From contig NZ_JRLF01000006.1 in assembly GCF_001404985.1 (NCBI RefSeq), forward strand, positions 248,001 through 312,000: a DNA stretch of 64,000 nucleotides. The letters run 5' to 3'. The DNA is from Flavobacterium aquidurense. Its GTDB lineage: Bacteria > Bacteroidota > Bacteroidia > Flavobacteriales > Flavobacteriaceae. The position numbers and the translations under genes were made by a program. Shown piece by piece: positions 9,979 to 17,209 of the stretch (within the stretch, counting starts at the first letter, position 1; every line of letters starts with the position of its first letter). Below the pieces are notes generated by a model. That model ran no database searches. It saw only the letters and a program-made list of their open reading frames with translations, and was not told the DNA's origin.

Positions 9979-10007
9979 AAAGGGCAATTGGGTATCAACT
10001 GCCCTTT
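9979..10007 (-). terminator. Hairpin between two genes of the cluster
   Basis: AAAGGGCAATTG and CAACTGCCCTTT pair over 12 positions with one mismatch and a 5-base loop, just after the stop of the acidic-repeat gene. The minus-strand continuation is T-rich. It could be a partial terminator or an RNA-processing site that sets lower expression of the downstream coiled-coil/subtilase/SGNH genes. Confidence 0.75.
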
Positions 10008-10015
10008 TTTTAATA

Positions 10016-10738
10016 TTACTTGTTCATCATCATGACCATTGCCAACGGTAATATGTTGTTATTGTTTGTAGTGTCCTTATTTTGTTGAGACATAATTAAG
10101 ACTAATGGTAACATCATATTATTATCTGATTTTCCTGAACCTGAATCTCCCATTGTAGTCATCATAGGCAATAACAGCGACAAGGTTTGATCTACATAAA
10201 TAGCACTTGTATTCGATTTTTCAACGATTTTTGTAGTCAGTACATTTCCGTCTTTATCTTTCGTATCTGCTACAATCTCCAGATTTTCAGGTTTTAATTT
10301 TGGCTGGTTCAAAAGCGATCCCATCATGCTCATCATTTGCATATTCTTTAAGACCTTGGTTTGATTTTCGCCTTTTCTCGCGTCGATTTTTGCAAATTCT
10401 GTGTGTTTTTGATCTAATGAAACCAAGGCTTTATTGGTGGCAAGTGAAGTCTTTTTAAGTTCATTAACCTGATTTGAAATTGCATCCAGTGATTTTTTCA
10501 GCTCACTTTTAGTGGCATAATCATTAGCTCTTCCGCTCAGGGCTTTACCAAAGTTTGATCTTTGCTTAACAGCAGAACTTACATTTGGTCTGATAGTTCG
10601 TGCTGAAGGTCTTCTGCGTTTTGCAGCTTCATCATAACTTTCATCGTAGCTTTCTAATAAATCTTCGCTTAGCAAATCTTCATTATAATAGTCTTCATTT
10701 AGTAAATCTTCATCTAAATAACTTTCGAAATAATTCAT
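10016..10738 (-). CDS. Unknown protein with acidic Leu-Leu repeats and coiled coil
   Basis: This 240-residue protein is unfamiliar. The N-terminus (about 3-38) is a run of degenerate acidic repeats: YLDEDLLNED, YYNEDLLSED, LLESYDES. A basic patch AAKRRRP follows, then a helical heptad region (about 75-125), and a Met/Asn-rich C-terminus with hydrophobic stretches (LSLLLPMMTTMGD, MMLPLVLIMSQQ, ILPLAMVMMM). Acidic leader, basic patch and Met-rich repeats suggest an assembly or scaffold role, but this is inference. It has no signal peptide. It lies 17 bases after the CxxC protein gene. Confidence 0.75.
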   Translation of the reverse strand: MNYFESYLDEDLLNEDYYNEDLLSEDLLESYDESYDEAAKRRRPSARTIRPNVSSAVKQRSNFGKALSGRANDYATKSELKKSLDAISNQVNELKKTSLATNKALVSLDQKHTEFAKIDARKGENQTKVLKNMQMMSMMGSLLNQPKLKPENLEIVADTKDKDGNVLTTKIVEKSNTSAIYVDQTLSLLLPMMTTMGDSGSGKSDNNMMLPLVLIMSQQNKDTTNNNNILPLAMVMMMNK

Positions 10739-10755
10739 AATTTTAAATTTTAAGG

Positions 10756-11160
10756 TTAATTTTTATTGAAATAATGTTTGTTATATTTCTGGATTGCAGG
10801 TTGTATATATTTATTAAAAAGAATAAAATCCGGAATACTATTGCCTGGTTTTCCTGTTCCAAAACATTCCGGGCAATCCATATTTTCGCCAAAACATTCC
10901 GTACAGGCGCCAATAGCTTTTGCCAGGTCATCGTTTTGATTCAATTCAAATTCCAATTGAAATTTTAACCCTTCGATAATGGTAAAAAGTTTATGATTGA
11001 TTTTTTTTAGTTTTCTCACTCTTTCTTCGAGTTCCAAATCAATTTTAGGAGTTTCTTTTTCCTCTTCCGGTTCTTTTTTATCCATCATGGGCTGCATCAA
11101 CTCAAAATATTTAGCCATTTCAGGATTATGTTCTTTCAAATATTCTATATAAGCATCCAT
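10756..11160 (-). CDS. Small protein with coiled coil and paired CxxC motif
   Basis: This 134-residue protein has a short helical start (MDAYIEYLKEHNPEM), an acidic/charged helix (about 30-75) and, at about 85-105, two CxxC knuckles (CTEC and CPEC, the second as CPECFGTGKPG). The spacing resembles one half of a DnaJ-type zinc-binding domain. A zinc-stabilised fold or chaperone-like binding of cluster partners is plausible. There is no signal peptide. It sits between the glycine-rich and acidic-repeat genes with gaps of about 20 bases, so it is clearly in the same operon. Confidence 0.78.
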   Translation of the reverse strand: MDAYIEYLKEHNPEMAKYFELMQPMMDKKEPEEEKETPKIDLELEERVRKLKKINHKLFTIIEGLKFQLEFELNQNDDLAKAIGACTECFGENMDCPECFGTGKPGNSIPDFILFNKYIQPAIQKYNKHYFNKN

Positions 11161-11180
11161 TGGTATAACTTTTAAGTATT

Positions 11181-12032
11181 TTATAAACTGGCAATAGAAT
11201 TTTCAAGTCGGTTTATTCGGTTTGGTGTATTTGTACCTACAAACTGACCGTATTGATCGATATAATAATCTTCGGCAGGAATTAATCCTCCGTTGTAATA
11301 TTCGTATAAAATATTCTCTGTGAGGTAATTGACGTTTTCGATTAATTCTGCAAAAGAATGGCTTTCGATGGGTGCATTTGGACTTGCGGTTCCTAAACTT
11401 TGCTGTGCTTGTCCGGCTTGAAATTGCGGATTATTAATTACGCCTCCAAGCTGGTTGTAAAGTCCCTGAACCCTGCCAATATCCTGTGCTGCCTGCGGAC
11501 GCAATTGTACGGGATTGTTTTGTACATATTGCTGAATAGCAGGAATAGCTGCTCTGCCGGCATCCGCGAGATATCGGGTTGTATTGTTCCATGCCTGCCC
11601 AATTGGTGACGGATTTTGTCGCGGCCTGTTATTATAAGCCGGTCTGCGTTGTGGTTGTACCGGTCTTTGCTGTTGGCGGTTATTATCTAATGCCGTACTG
11701 GCAGAACCTGCCAGATTGCTCACTAATCCTCCTACGGCACCGCCTATTTGCGGAGCTCCAAAATAAGTGCCAATCGCTGTTCCTGCTATGGGAGCAACTG
11801 CCGAAACTCCTCTCAAAACTCCGGAACCAATGCTGCTGGCAACATTTCCTAAACTGGACCAAAATCCTTCGGCTTCACTTTCAGACATTTGATCTACTCT
11901 TGACAAAAGGACATCTTCTAATTCGTTTTCATTCAAATTAGAATATTCAGGACCTAAAACATATCGTACAGCTTCAAAATAATTGTCTTCGCTGAATGAT
12001 TCTCCTTGAAAAACTTCATGATATAAACTCAT
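11181..12032 (-). CDS. Unknown protein with glycine-zipper-like segment
   Basis: First gene of the six-gene cluster, 283 residues. An acidic N-terminus (about 1-55, with LNENELEDVLLSRVDQMSESEAEGFW) leads into a Gly/Ala/Ser-rich hydrophobic stretch (about 60-112) with GxxxG-like spacing: IAGTAIGTYFGAPQIGGAVGG. Then come a Gln/Arg/Asn/Pro-rich linker (about 115-145) and a C-terminal region rich in Asn/Gln. There is no signal peptide. Glycine zippers are typical of membrane-inserting or pore-forming segments; here a membrane-active or self-assembling component is possible. I do not recognise the family. Confidence 0.75.
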   Translation of the reverse strand: MSLYHEVFQGESFSEDNYFEAVRYVLGPEYSNLNENELEDVLLSRVDQMSESEAEGFWSSLGNVASSIGSGVLRGVSAVAPIAGTAIGTYFGAPQIGGAVGGLVSNLAGSASTALDNNRQQQRPVQPQRRPAYNNRPRQNPSPIGQAWNNTTRYLADAGRAAIPAIQQYVQNNPVQLRPQAAQDIGRVQGLYNQLGGVINNPQFQAGQAQQSLGTASPNAPIESHSFAELIENVNYLTENILYEYYNGGLIPAEDYYIDQYGQFVGTNTPNRINRLENSIASL

Positions 12033-12292
12033 AACTTTTAGTATTACAATTAGTTCTTACTCTTTTAACAGGCTTTTCAGATTTCGCCTGTCCATTTTGT
12101 GCACAAAAATGAACGATGTAAAGTTGATTTTTTATAATTTACTACAAAACAGCACTTTAACCCTATTTTTTAAATAAATTCACCCTGTAAAAAAAGGGTA
12201 TATTTCCCCTTGCAAACTTTATAAGTTTAAAATAATTTTGCATTTAAGTTTTATTTAAAACACTATAAAACAACACATTAACCAATTAACCA
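12033..12292. promoter_or_regulatory. Divergent control region between the cluster and the two-component operon
   Basis: The 260-base gap separates two divergent operons. It contains the inverted repeat ACAGGC...GCCTGT (about 12068-12090) close to the minus-strand start, and an AT-rich stretch with the plus-strand promoter described separately. A response regulator encoded by the neighbouring operon could act here; no dimer site can be assigned with certainty. Confidence 0.5.
12210..12240 (+). promoter_or_regulatory. Bacteroidota-type promoter of the two-component operon
   Basis: TTG (12210-12212), a 20-base spacer and TAATTTTG (12233-12240) fit the TTG/TAnnTTTG consensus. Transcription would start about 7 bases further on, some 45 bases before the first gene. 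Confidence 0.65.
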
Positions 12293-12757
12293 TTGAATGA
12301 TTTAATTTTTAAGATTATGAAAAAAGAACCAGGAAGACCGACTCAGTTAATTACCAAAAAAATTGGTAAAGAATTACATTCAAATTTTATGAAGTACAGA
12401 GCCAGTATTATTGCGAAATACATAAAAAAAGAAGATGCAAATGCCATTTGGTTTTCATTAGAAGAACTCGAAAACTACATATATTATATAAAGACACAGG
12501 GCGAAAAAACCGGCTACAAGGTAAACGGAATCCGTTTTTATTTTGGAGTGTATCCTGAAGAAAAAAAATATGCTGAAAAAGCAGGGTTGATGACGTTATT
12601 TTTGACGGCAACGGGCAAAAAAAACAGAATCAACCCTATAGGTTCTAATGATATACACACTTTTGCCTTGGTACGTGAAGATGAAAATGCGGATATATCG
12701 ACTATAGAACCTATGAATTATGGCAGTATTGGAAGACCGCCAGCTTTATTATATTAA
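12293..12757 (+). CDS. Unknown cytoplasmic protein at head of the two-component operon
   Basis: A 154-residue soluble protein without signal peptide or membrane span. It may instead start at the ATG 12317 (MKKEPGRPTQ), which removes eight residues. It is basic at the N-terminus and contains IWFSLEELENYIYYIK and GIRFYFGVYPEEK, a conserved-looking core seen in Bacteroidota hypothetical proteins, and ends with SIGRPPALLY. Function is not recognisable. It is six bases from the membrane-protein gene, so it is part of the operon with the histidine kinase and response regulator. Confidence 0.75.
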   Translation: MNDLIFKIMKKEPGRPTQLITKKIGKELHSNFMKYRASIIAKYIKKEDANAIWFSLEELENYIYYIKTQGEKTGYKVNGIRFYFGVYPEEKKYAEKAGLMTLFLTATGKKNRINPIGSNDIHTFALVREDENADISTIEPMNYGSIGRPPALLY

Positions 12758-12763
12758 AAAATT

Positions 12764-13411
12764 ATGTTTGAAATTCTAAGATTTTATATCGTTTATCTCG
12801 CTTTATTATCCGGTATTACCGGCCTGATATCGCTGCATAAACTCCCGGGCAAAAGAGGTAAATTTTTAGTTGTTTTAATTTGGTTTTCTGCTCTGACTGA
12901 AATAGTTGGCTACCATTTTACAGAATGGACAGGAGTATTAAATTATTATGTTTTCAACTTTTATATGTTTGTTACTTTTTGTTCTTATATCTTGCTTATA
13001 AGGAGTTTATTGATAAAAATTAATTATAAAGGAACGGCAGCTTTATGTTTGGTTCTATTTGTATTTTCTTTTATCTTAAATATTTTATATTGTAAAGAAG
13101 ATATCAATCATTCGTTCATTTACAGTTTTGCAATTGGTGTTCTGATAGTTATGATATTATCTTGTTTATATTTGATAGAGATTTTTAATTCGGATAAAAT
13201 TTTAAACTTTAAAAAATCTGTATTTTTTTGGTACATATTAGGTATTCTTGTCTTTCATGTACCGGTTTTGCCTTTTATGCTGGCTATAAAATGGTTTTTG
13301 ATTAAACAAGACGAATCAGTGTTTAGTTTAGTATTATTTATATTAAATTTTCTAATGCACGGTTGTTTTATTATTGGATTTTTATGGAGCGAAAAGAAAT
13401 ACAATTACTAG
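12764..13411 (+). CDS. Multi-span membrane protein, possible sensor partner of the kinase
   Basis: A 215-residue, very hydrophobic protein with about six or seven predicted membrane helices separated by short loops (for example about 5-22, 33-50, 60-78, 90-108, 120-140, 150-172, 185-208). No catalytic motif is visible. Its 3' end overlaps the histidine kinase gene, so the two are translationally coupled. I infer that it senses an envelope signal and passes it to the kinase, whose own membrane part is only one helix. Confidence 0.8.
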   Translation: MFEILRFYIVYLALLSGITGLISLHKLPGKRGKFLVVLIWFSALTEIVGYHFTEWTGVLNYYVFNFYMFVTFCSYILLIRSLLIKINYKGTAALCLVLFVFSFILNILYCKEDINHSFIYSFAIGVLIVMILSCLYLIEIFNSDKILNFKKSVFFWYILGILVFHVPVLPFMLAIKWFLIKQDESVFSLVLFILNFLMHGCFIIGFLWSEKKYNY

Positions 13412-14169
13412 TAATTTCGTTAGGTATCGTTTTTTTTACTTTACTGGTGATTCTGCTTGTCATATTCTTTTATTTCTTAAAGAAAAAGAATACGTATCTG
13501 GTCGAAAAAATGGAATCAGAATTGTATTTTCAATCGGAGTTAATAAAAACAAGAATCGAAATTAAAGATCAGACCTTAAGCGAAATCAGTAAAGAACTTC
13601 ATGACAATATTGGTCAAATTGTATCTGTTGGTATTCTTCAGCTCAATATGTATATCGATAGCGGAAAACCTGTTTATAGCCCGGAATTATCAGATCTCAA
13701 AGGAATTCTTGCTAAATCCCTGGACGAAATACGGATTCTATCAAGAATAATAAATAAAGACAACTTATTGCAAACCAATTTTATAGAAGCAATAAAACAA
13801 GATTTGGAGCGCATAAAAAAGTTGAAAAATATTCCATATAATTATAACTTTACAGGAGATTTGCCCAATATAAACGAAGAACATGATTTGTTTATTTATC
13901 GCATTTTTCAAGAAGCAATGCACAATAGCCTAAAACACTCTCACAGTGATTTATTTGAAGTAAATATTACGACAACAAAAGATGTTTTTTATCTGGAAAT
14001 GAAAGATTTTGGAATTGGATATGATCCGCTCAAAGCAAATCCCGGATTAGGATTAACCAACATGAAGTTAAGAGCTAAATTAATTGGGGCATTATTAGTC
14101 ATGAAATCAAACGCATCAGGAACAACTGTAACTTTAGAATATCCCTTAACAAAACCCAATGAAACCTAA
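13384..14169 (+). CDS. Sensor histidine kinase (HisKA_3 type)
   Basis: One membrane helix (about residues 10-32) is followed by a dimerisation/phosphoacceptor helix with the HisKA_3 H-box ELHDNIGQIVSVG and a C-terminal ATP-binding domain (N-box EAMHNSLKHSH, G1 DFGIGYDP, G2 GLGLTNM). This is the NarX/DesK/LiaS type that pairs with NarL regulators, one of which is encoded next. I start it at 13384 (MERKEIQ); 13363 is an alternative. Both starts overlap the preceding membrane-protein gene. There is no periplasmic domain, so signal input probably comes through that neighbour. Confidence 0.92.
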   Translation: MERKEIQLLVISLGIVFFTLLVILLVIFFYFLKKKNTYLVEKMESELYFQSELIKTRIEIKDQTLSEISKELHDNIGQIVSVGILQLNMYIDSGKPVYSPELSDLKGILAKSLDEIRILSRIINKDNLLQTNFIEAIKQDLERIKKLKNIPYNYNFTGDLPNINEEHDLFIYRIFQEAMHNSLKHSHSDLFEVNITTTKDVFYLEMKDFGIGYDPLKANPGLGLTNMKLRAKLIGALLVMKSNASGTTVTLEYPLTKPNET

Positions 14170-14803
14170 AAACAAAATTATTATTGTAGATGATCATTTG
14201 CTTTTTTCGCAATCACTGGAGCTTTTGATCAATAGTTTTAAAGATTTTGAAGTAATCAACCGCTTTGAAAACGGAAAAGTTTTTATTTCATATTTACAGG
14301 AAAATACCAACTCAGATGTTGATTTAATATTATTAGATGTAAATATGCCGGTTCTCGATGGTGTGAGTACCATGAAATGGATTAAGGAAAACAGACCTGA
14401 TCTTAAAGTTATTGCACTATCTGTAAACGATGATGAAGAAATTATTATAAAAATGCTGACCAATGGTGCCAAAGGTTATTTACTTAAAGATACATCGCCG
14501 GAAATATTTAGGGACTGTATCACATCTGTCATCGAAAAAGGATTTTATTTTACTGAATTAGTGTCTGGCATGTTGGTAAAAAAAGCCAATAATGACACCG
14601 CAAAAGTAAACTTAAAAGACAAGGAAATCATTTTTATAAAACACGCCTGTACTGAAAAAACATACAAGGAAATTGCCTCAGAAATGTGTCTGAGTCCCAA
14701 AACAATTGATGGTTACAGGGAATGTTTGTTCGACAAACTCGAAATTAAAACCAGAATAGGCTTGGTATTATATGCCATTAAAAATAAAATTGTCTTAGTT
14801 TAA
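14159..14803 (+). CDS. NarL/LuxR-family response regulator
   Basis: A receiver domain (about 5-125) with acid pair Asp11-Asp12, phospho-acceptor Asp60 (LILLDVNMP) and the conserved KGYLLKD, then a LuxR-type helix-turn-helix (about 150-205, TYKEIASEMCLSPKTIDGYRE). It overlaps the kinase gene by 11 bases. The likely targets are its own operon and the divergent six-gene cluster, inferred from their shared intergenic region. The LuxR domain is somewhat divergent in its first helix. Confidence 0.93.
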   Translation: MKPKNKIIIVDDHLLFSQSLELLINSFKDFEVINRFENGKVFISYLQENTNSDVDLILLDVNMPVLDGVSTMKWIKENRPDLKVIALSVNDDEEIIIKMLTNGAKGYLLKDTSPEIFRDCITSVIEKGFYFTELVSGMLVKKANNDTAKVNLKDKEIIFIKHACTEKTYKEIASEMCLSPKTIDGYRECLFDKLEIKTRIGLVLYAIKNKIVLV

Positions 14804-14821
14804 ATTTACTAAGACAATTTT
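14786..14821. terminator. Terminator hairpin covering the response-regulator stop codon
   Basis: A perfect 14-bp stem, AAAATTGTCTTAGT / ACTAAGACAATTTT, with an 8-base loop (14800-14807). The stop codon of the response regulator lies within the hairpin. It sits between convergent genes and could serve both. Confidence 0.85.
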
Positions 14822-14843
14822 ATTTCATCAATATAATACTGTT

Positions 14844-15356
14844 TTAGTATGTTAAAGCTGCAAAAATGGGATGTTCATTTATTTTTTCTCTTCCGTTCAG
14901 GAAAGTGAGTTCCATTAGAAAGTTGCATTGTACAATTTCGCCGCCTAATTTCTCTACCAATTCACAAACTGCTTTAGCGGTTCCTCCTGTTGCCAAAACG
15001 TCGTCATGGATCAAAACCCTGTCTCCTTTTTTTATTGCGTCTGTATGCATTTCTAAGCTGTCTGTGCCGTATTCTAATTCATATGAAGCCGAAATAATTT
15101 CGTAAGGAAGCTTTTTTGGTTTTCTAACGGGAACAAAACCTGCATTTAATTCATGAGCTAATAATATCCCGAAGAAAAAGCCACGGCTTTCTGCTCCTAC
15201 TACCTTGTCTATTTTTTGTCCGTTAAGAGATTCAACCAGAATTTTAAGGCATTCTTTTGTCGCAATTGGGTCATTTAGTAGCGGAGTTATATCTTTAAAC
15301 AAAATTCCTTCTTTTGGAAAACCCTGAATATCACGTATATAATTTTCTAACTGCAT
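14844..15356 (-). CDS. apt: Adenine phosphoribosyltransferase
   Basis: It converts adenine and PRPP to AMP in purine salvage. The 170-residue length is standard. Visible motifs are the N-terminal IRDIQGFPKEGILFKDITPLL and the PRPP-binding loop VLIHDDVLATGGTA. It is a single gene, convergent with the two-component operon and divergent from tRNA-Arg. The start at 15356 gives the usual N-terminus. Confidence 0.97.
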   Translation of the reverse strand: MQLENYIRDIQGFPKEGILFKDITPLLNDPIATKECLKILVESLNGQKIDKVVGAESRGFFFGILLAHELNAGFVPVRKPKKLPYEIISASYELEYGTDSLEMHTDAIKKGDRVLIHDDVLATGGTAKAVCELVEKLGGEIVQCNFLMELTFLNGREKINEHPIFAALTY

Positions 15357-15384
15357 TTTTTTTTAATTTTATGTTATTTTTCTC

Positions 15385-15414
15385 TTGTATATCTCACATT
15401 TCTTCCTATCTTTG
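15385..15414 (+). promoter_or_regulatory. Promoter of tRNA-Arg
   Basis: TTG at 15385-15387, a 19-base spacer and TATCTTTG at 15407-15414 match the Bacteroidota promoter consensus well. Transcription would start near 15421, giving a 5' leader of about 50 bases before the tRNA. Confidence 0.8.
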
Positions 15415-15470
15415 CACCCGCAATAAGCAATCAACAAAGCTACGAAAAATAGCTGAATTGATAACAAAAA

Positions 15471-15544
15471 GGCCTCGTGGCGCAACTGAATAGCGCACTT
15501 GATTACGGCTCAAGAGGTTACTGGTTTGAATCCAGTCGAGGTCA
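15471..15544 (+). tRNA. tRNA-Arg (anticodon ACG)
   Basis: A 74-base cloverleaf can be drawn: acceptor GGCCTCG/CGAGGTC (one G-U pair) with discriminator A, D stem GCGC/GCGC, anticodon stem CTTGA/TCAAG with loop TTACGGC, 5-base variable loop, T stem ACTGG/CCAGT with loop TTTGAAT. The anticodon ACG (modified to ICG) reads CGN arginine codons. CCA is not encoded. A terminator follows directly. Confidence 0.97.
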
Positions 15545-15550
15545 CTTAAG

Positions 15551-15582
15551 GAGACAACTATATAATAGTTGTCTCTTTTTTT
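15551..15582 (+). terminator. Terminator of tRNA-Arg
   Basis: A perfect 11-bp stem, GAGACAACTAT / ATAGTTGTCTC, with a 3-base loop is followed by seven T residues. Confidence 0.92.
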
Positions 15583-15921
15583 ATATACAAATATGTAGGT
15601 TTTCCAAGCCTTGACGACCTAAAATTTGTGGTTGGATTTTTTCAAAAAGAATTCTTAGTCTGTTTGAAATAAACAGTCTAAAAGTGGCTTTATCTGAGAT
15701 TTAATCGGAGCTGGACGATGGTTCGAAGTCCCGTTAAGGATATAGGATTTTTTTCTCTTTTAGTTTATCGTAATTTTTGATACTAAATAAAGTAATTCCA
15801 AAATAAATTCAGCATAGTTTTTATCTGCCTGAATGCCATTCTTGGAAGAATTATAACGGCTTTTTAGTTAGAAACATTCTAACGATTAACAAATCTAAAT
15901 ACATTATCTAATTTGTTAAGC
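15583..15921. other. Gene-free stretch downstream of the tRNA
   Basis: I find no gene in these roughly 340 bases. GGTTCGAAGTCCC near 15720 resembles a tRNA T-arm but has no pairing partners. TTGATACTAAATAAAGTAATT (in 15775-15813) recurs in slightly changed form at 33795-33836, so it is part of a dispersed repeat. The position behind a tRNA suggests past insertion and loss, which cannot be proven from this window. Confidence 0.5.
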
Positions 15922-15950
15922 AAAAAAAGCTATTCATTCTGAATAGCTTT
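15922..15950 (-). terminator. Terminator of the DUF4136 gene
   Basis: AAAGCTATTCA / TGAATAGCTTT form a perfect 11-bp stem with a 3-base loop. On the minus strand it is followed by a run of T residues (plus-strand A run 15922-15928). Confidence 0.9.
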
Positions 15951-15958
15951 ATGTTTTC

Positions 15959-16552
15959 TTATTTTTTCTTTCCTTCACCAGGGGGAAAATCTGCTAACAT
16001 TTTTTTTATCGCTGCGGCAACAAGTTCGTCCGGATTTCCAGGCTTGCTGCTGATCTTTGTATTTCCGATCCCCTGCCAGACCAGTTTACCGGTTTTTGTC
16101 GAAACAATATCAATAATAAGGGACCCGTCAACATAGTCGTAGGTATCATAAGTGGTGTTAGCAGAGCCGGCTACCATAGCAGTTCCTCCCCAGTATCTAT
16201 ACGGACGGTATCTTCCTCCATAAACATAAGCAGAACCGGTGGTATTGGCTACAACTTCTGTCTTATTTTTTAGAACTGAAACGGCGTTTACTTTTACGTC
16301 AGGATTCTTAGCGGTTTCAATAAAACCTCTCGCATTCATCTCCGTGCGGATTGCATTCGTTACCCTGTCAACATTGAGCTGGCTCATCTGCCCTTCCTCA
16401 GCTTTTAAATCATAAATAGTATAAGTTCTTAATTCCCAAAAATTAGTATCACGGTCATAATCAGTTGTAACCTTTAAAGAAGGCGAACAGCTGTAAAAAA
16501 GTCCGGTTAATAGCAGTAAAATGATTGGGAGTTTAATTTTTGGCGTATTCAT
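15959..16552 (-). CDS. DUF4136 lipoprotein
   Basis: A 197-residue protein with a lipoprotein signal (LLLLTGLFYSC, acylated Cys about 22), thus probably anchored in the envelope. The DUF4136 fold is recognisable: an early TTDYDRDTNFWELRTYTIYD, followed by a mid-protein aromatic/Gly stretch and GKLVWQGIGNT near the C-terminus. Function of the family is unknown. It is separated by about 80 bases from the next exported protein gene and has its own terminator. Confidence 0.88.
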   Translation of the reverse strand: MNTPKIKLPIILLLLTGLFYSCSPSLKVTTDYDRDTNFWELRTYTIYDLKAEEGQMSQLNVDRVTNAIRTEMNARGFIETAKNPDVKVNAVSVLKNKTEVVANTTGSAYVYGGRYRPYRYWGGTAMVAGSANTTYDTYDYVDGSLIIDIVSTKTGKLVWQGIGNTKISSKPGNPDELVAAAIKKMLADFPPGEGKKK

Positions 16553-16633
16553 GGCGTAGAATTTAAAAGATTAATATTCGTTATCTATATTTTTTGGGTT
16601 TCTAAAATTATTCTGCTGACCAGATAAAGTTTT

Positions 16634-17011
16634 TTATTCTTTTTCTGATTTCTGATAAATTATATCCGTTTCAAACTTCTTTCCTGTAGTATGTGCTGTG
16701 ACGGTTATTCTTTTTTTCTTAATGGCTAAAGTTATTTTTCTGCCGTCCTCATGCTCCAGTTCATAAGTCTTAACTGTTGTCTGCACATCTTTTTTTTCGT
16801 CTACAATCTTAAAAATCTGCGGTTCTTTGTAATCAATCCTAACTGTACACTGCTTGATGTTCTCATTCAGCATTACTGAAACATCATGTTTTTCCACTGT
16901 ACTGCTGCCATCAGCTTTTTTTACATAAATTTTAGCCGTTTCATAATAATGTTCCTGGGAATAAGATACTGCTGCGGTTAATAATAAAACGATAAATAAT
17001 TTATTTTTCAT
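16634..17011 (-). CDS. Small exported protein of unknown function
   Basis: About 125 residues with a clear Sec signal peptide (MKNKLFIVLLLTAAVSYSQ, cleavage after the SYS). The mature part is a charged, beta-rich domain (VRIDYKEPQIFKIVDEKKD, GRKITLAIKKKRITVTAH). No catalytic motif is seen. I start it at the second ATG, which gives the better signal peptide; 17017 is the alternative. It probably shares a transcript with the DUF4136 gene downstream. Confidence 0.75.
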   Translation of the reverse strand: MKNKLFIVLLLTAAVSYSQEHYYETAKIYVKKADGSSTVEKHDVSVMLNENIKQCTVRIDYKEPQIFKIVDEKKDVQTTVKTYELEHEDGRKITLAIKKKRITVTAHTTGKKFETDIIYQKSEKE

Positions 17012-17150
17012 AATCATTGAGTTTATAAAATTTCTAATGGAGCATGCCGTATTATTATATTTTAAAATGCAGACAGACCCTTTAAAGTCTGTATCTGAAA
17101 TGTATTTTCAAAAAAACAAGTTTTAAATGTATTATAGATCTAAAAATAAA

Positions 17151-17177
17151 AAAGCTGGGTTTTATCAACCCAGCTTT
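17151..17177 (-). terminator. Terminator of the alkylsulfatase operon
   Basis: A perfect 10-bp GC-containing stem, AAAGCTGGGT / ACCCAGCTTT, with a 7-base loop and an A-run upstream on the plus strand (T-run on the minus strand). Confidence 0.9.
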
Positions 17178-17209
17178 ACTGTTGATCTTTCGTAATTTAA
17201 CGCCTGTGA

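Noticed and set aside
11579..11941. A 120-residue plus-strand frame opposite the glycine-rich gene.
   Set aside because: Antisense shadow of the Gly/Gln-rich codons; the minus-strand frame has coherent composition and operon context.
6515..12032. A prophage or contractile injection system for the six-gene cluster.
   Set aside because: No sheath, tube, baseplate, capsid, terminase or integrase genes are present; only the hydrolases could fit, which is insufficient.
15715..15745. GGTTCGAAGTCCC as part of a second tRNA or an attachment site.
   Set aside because: The T-stem bases do not pair and no acceptor or anticodon stem is present; no direct copy of the tRNA-Arg 3' end is found nearby.
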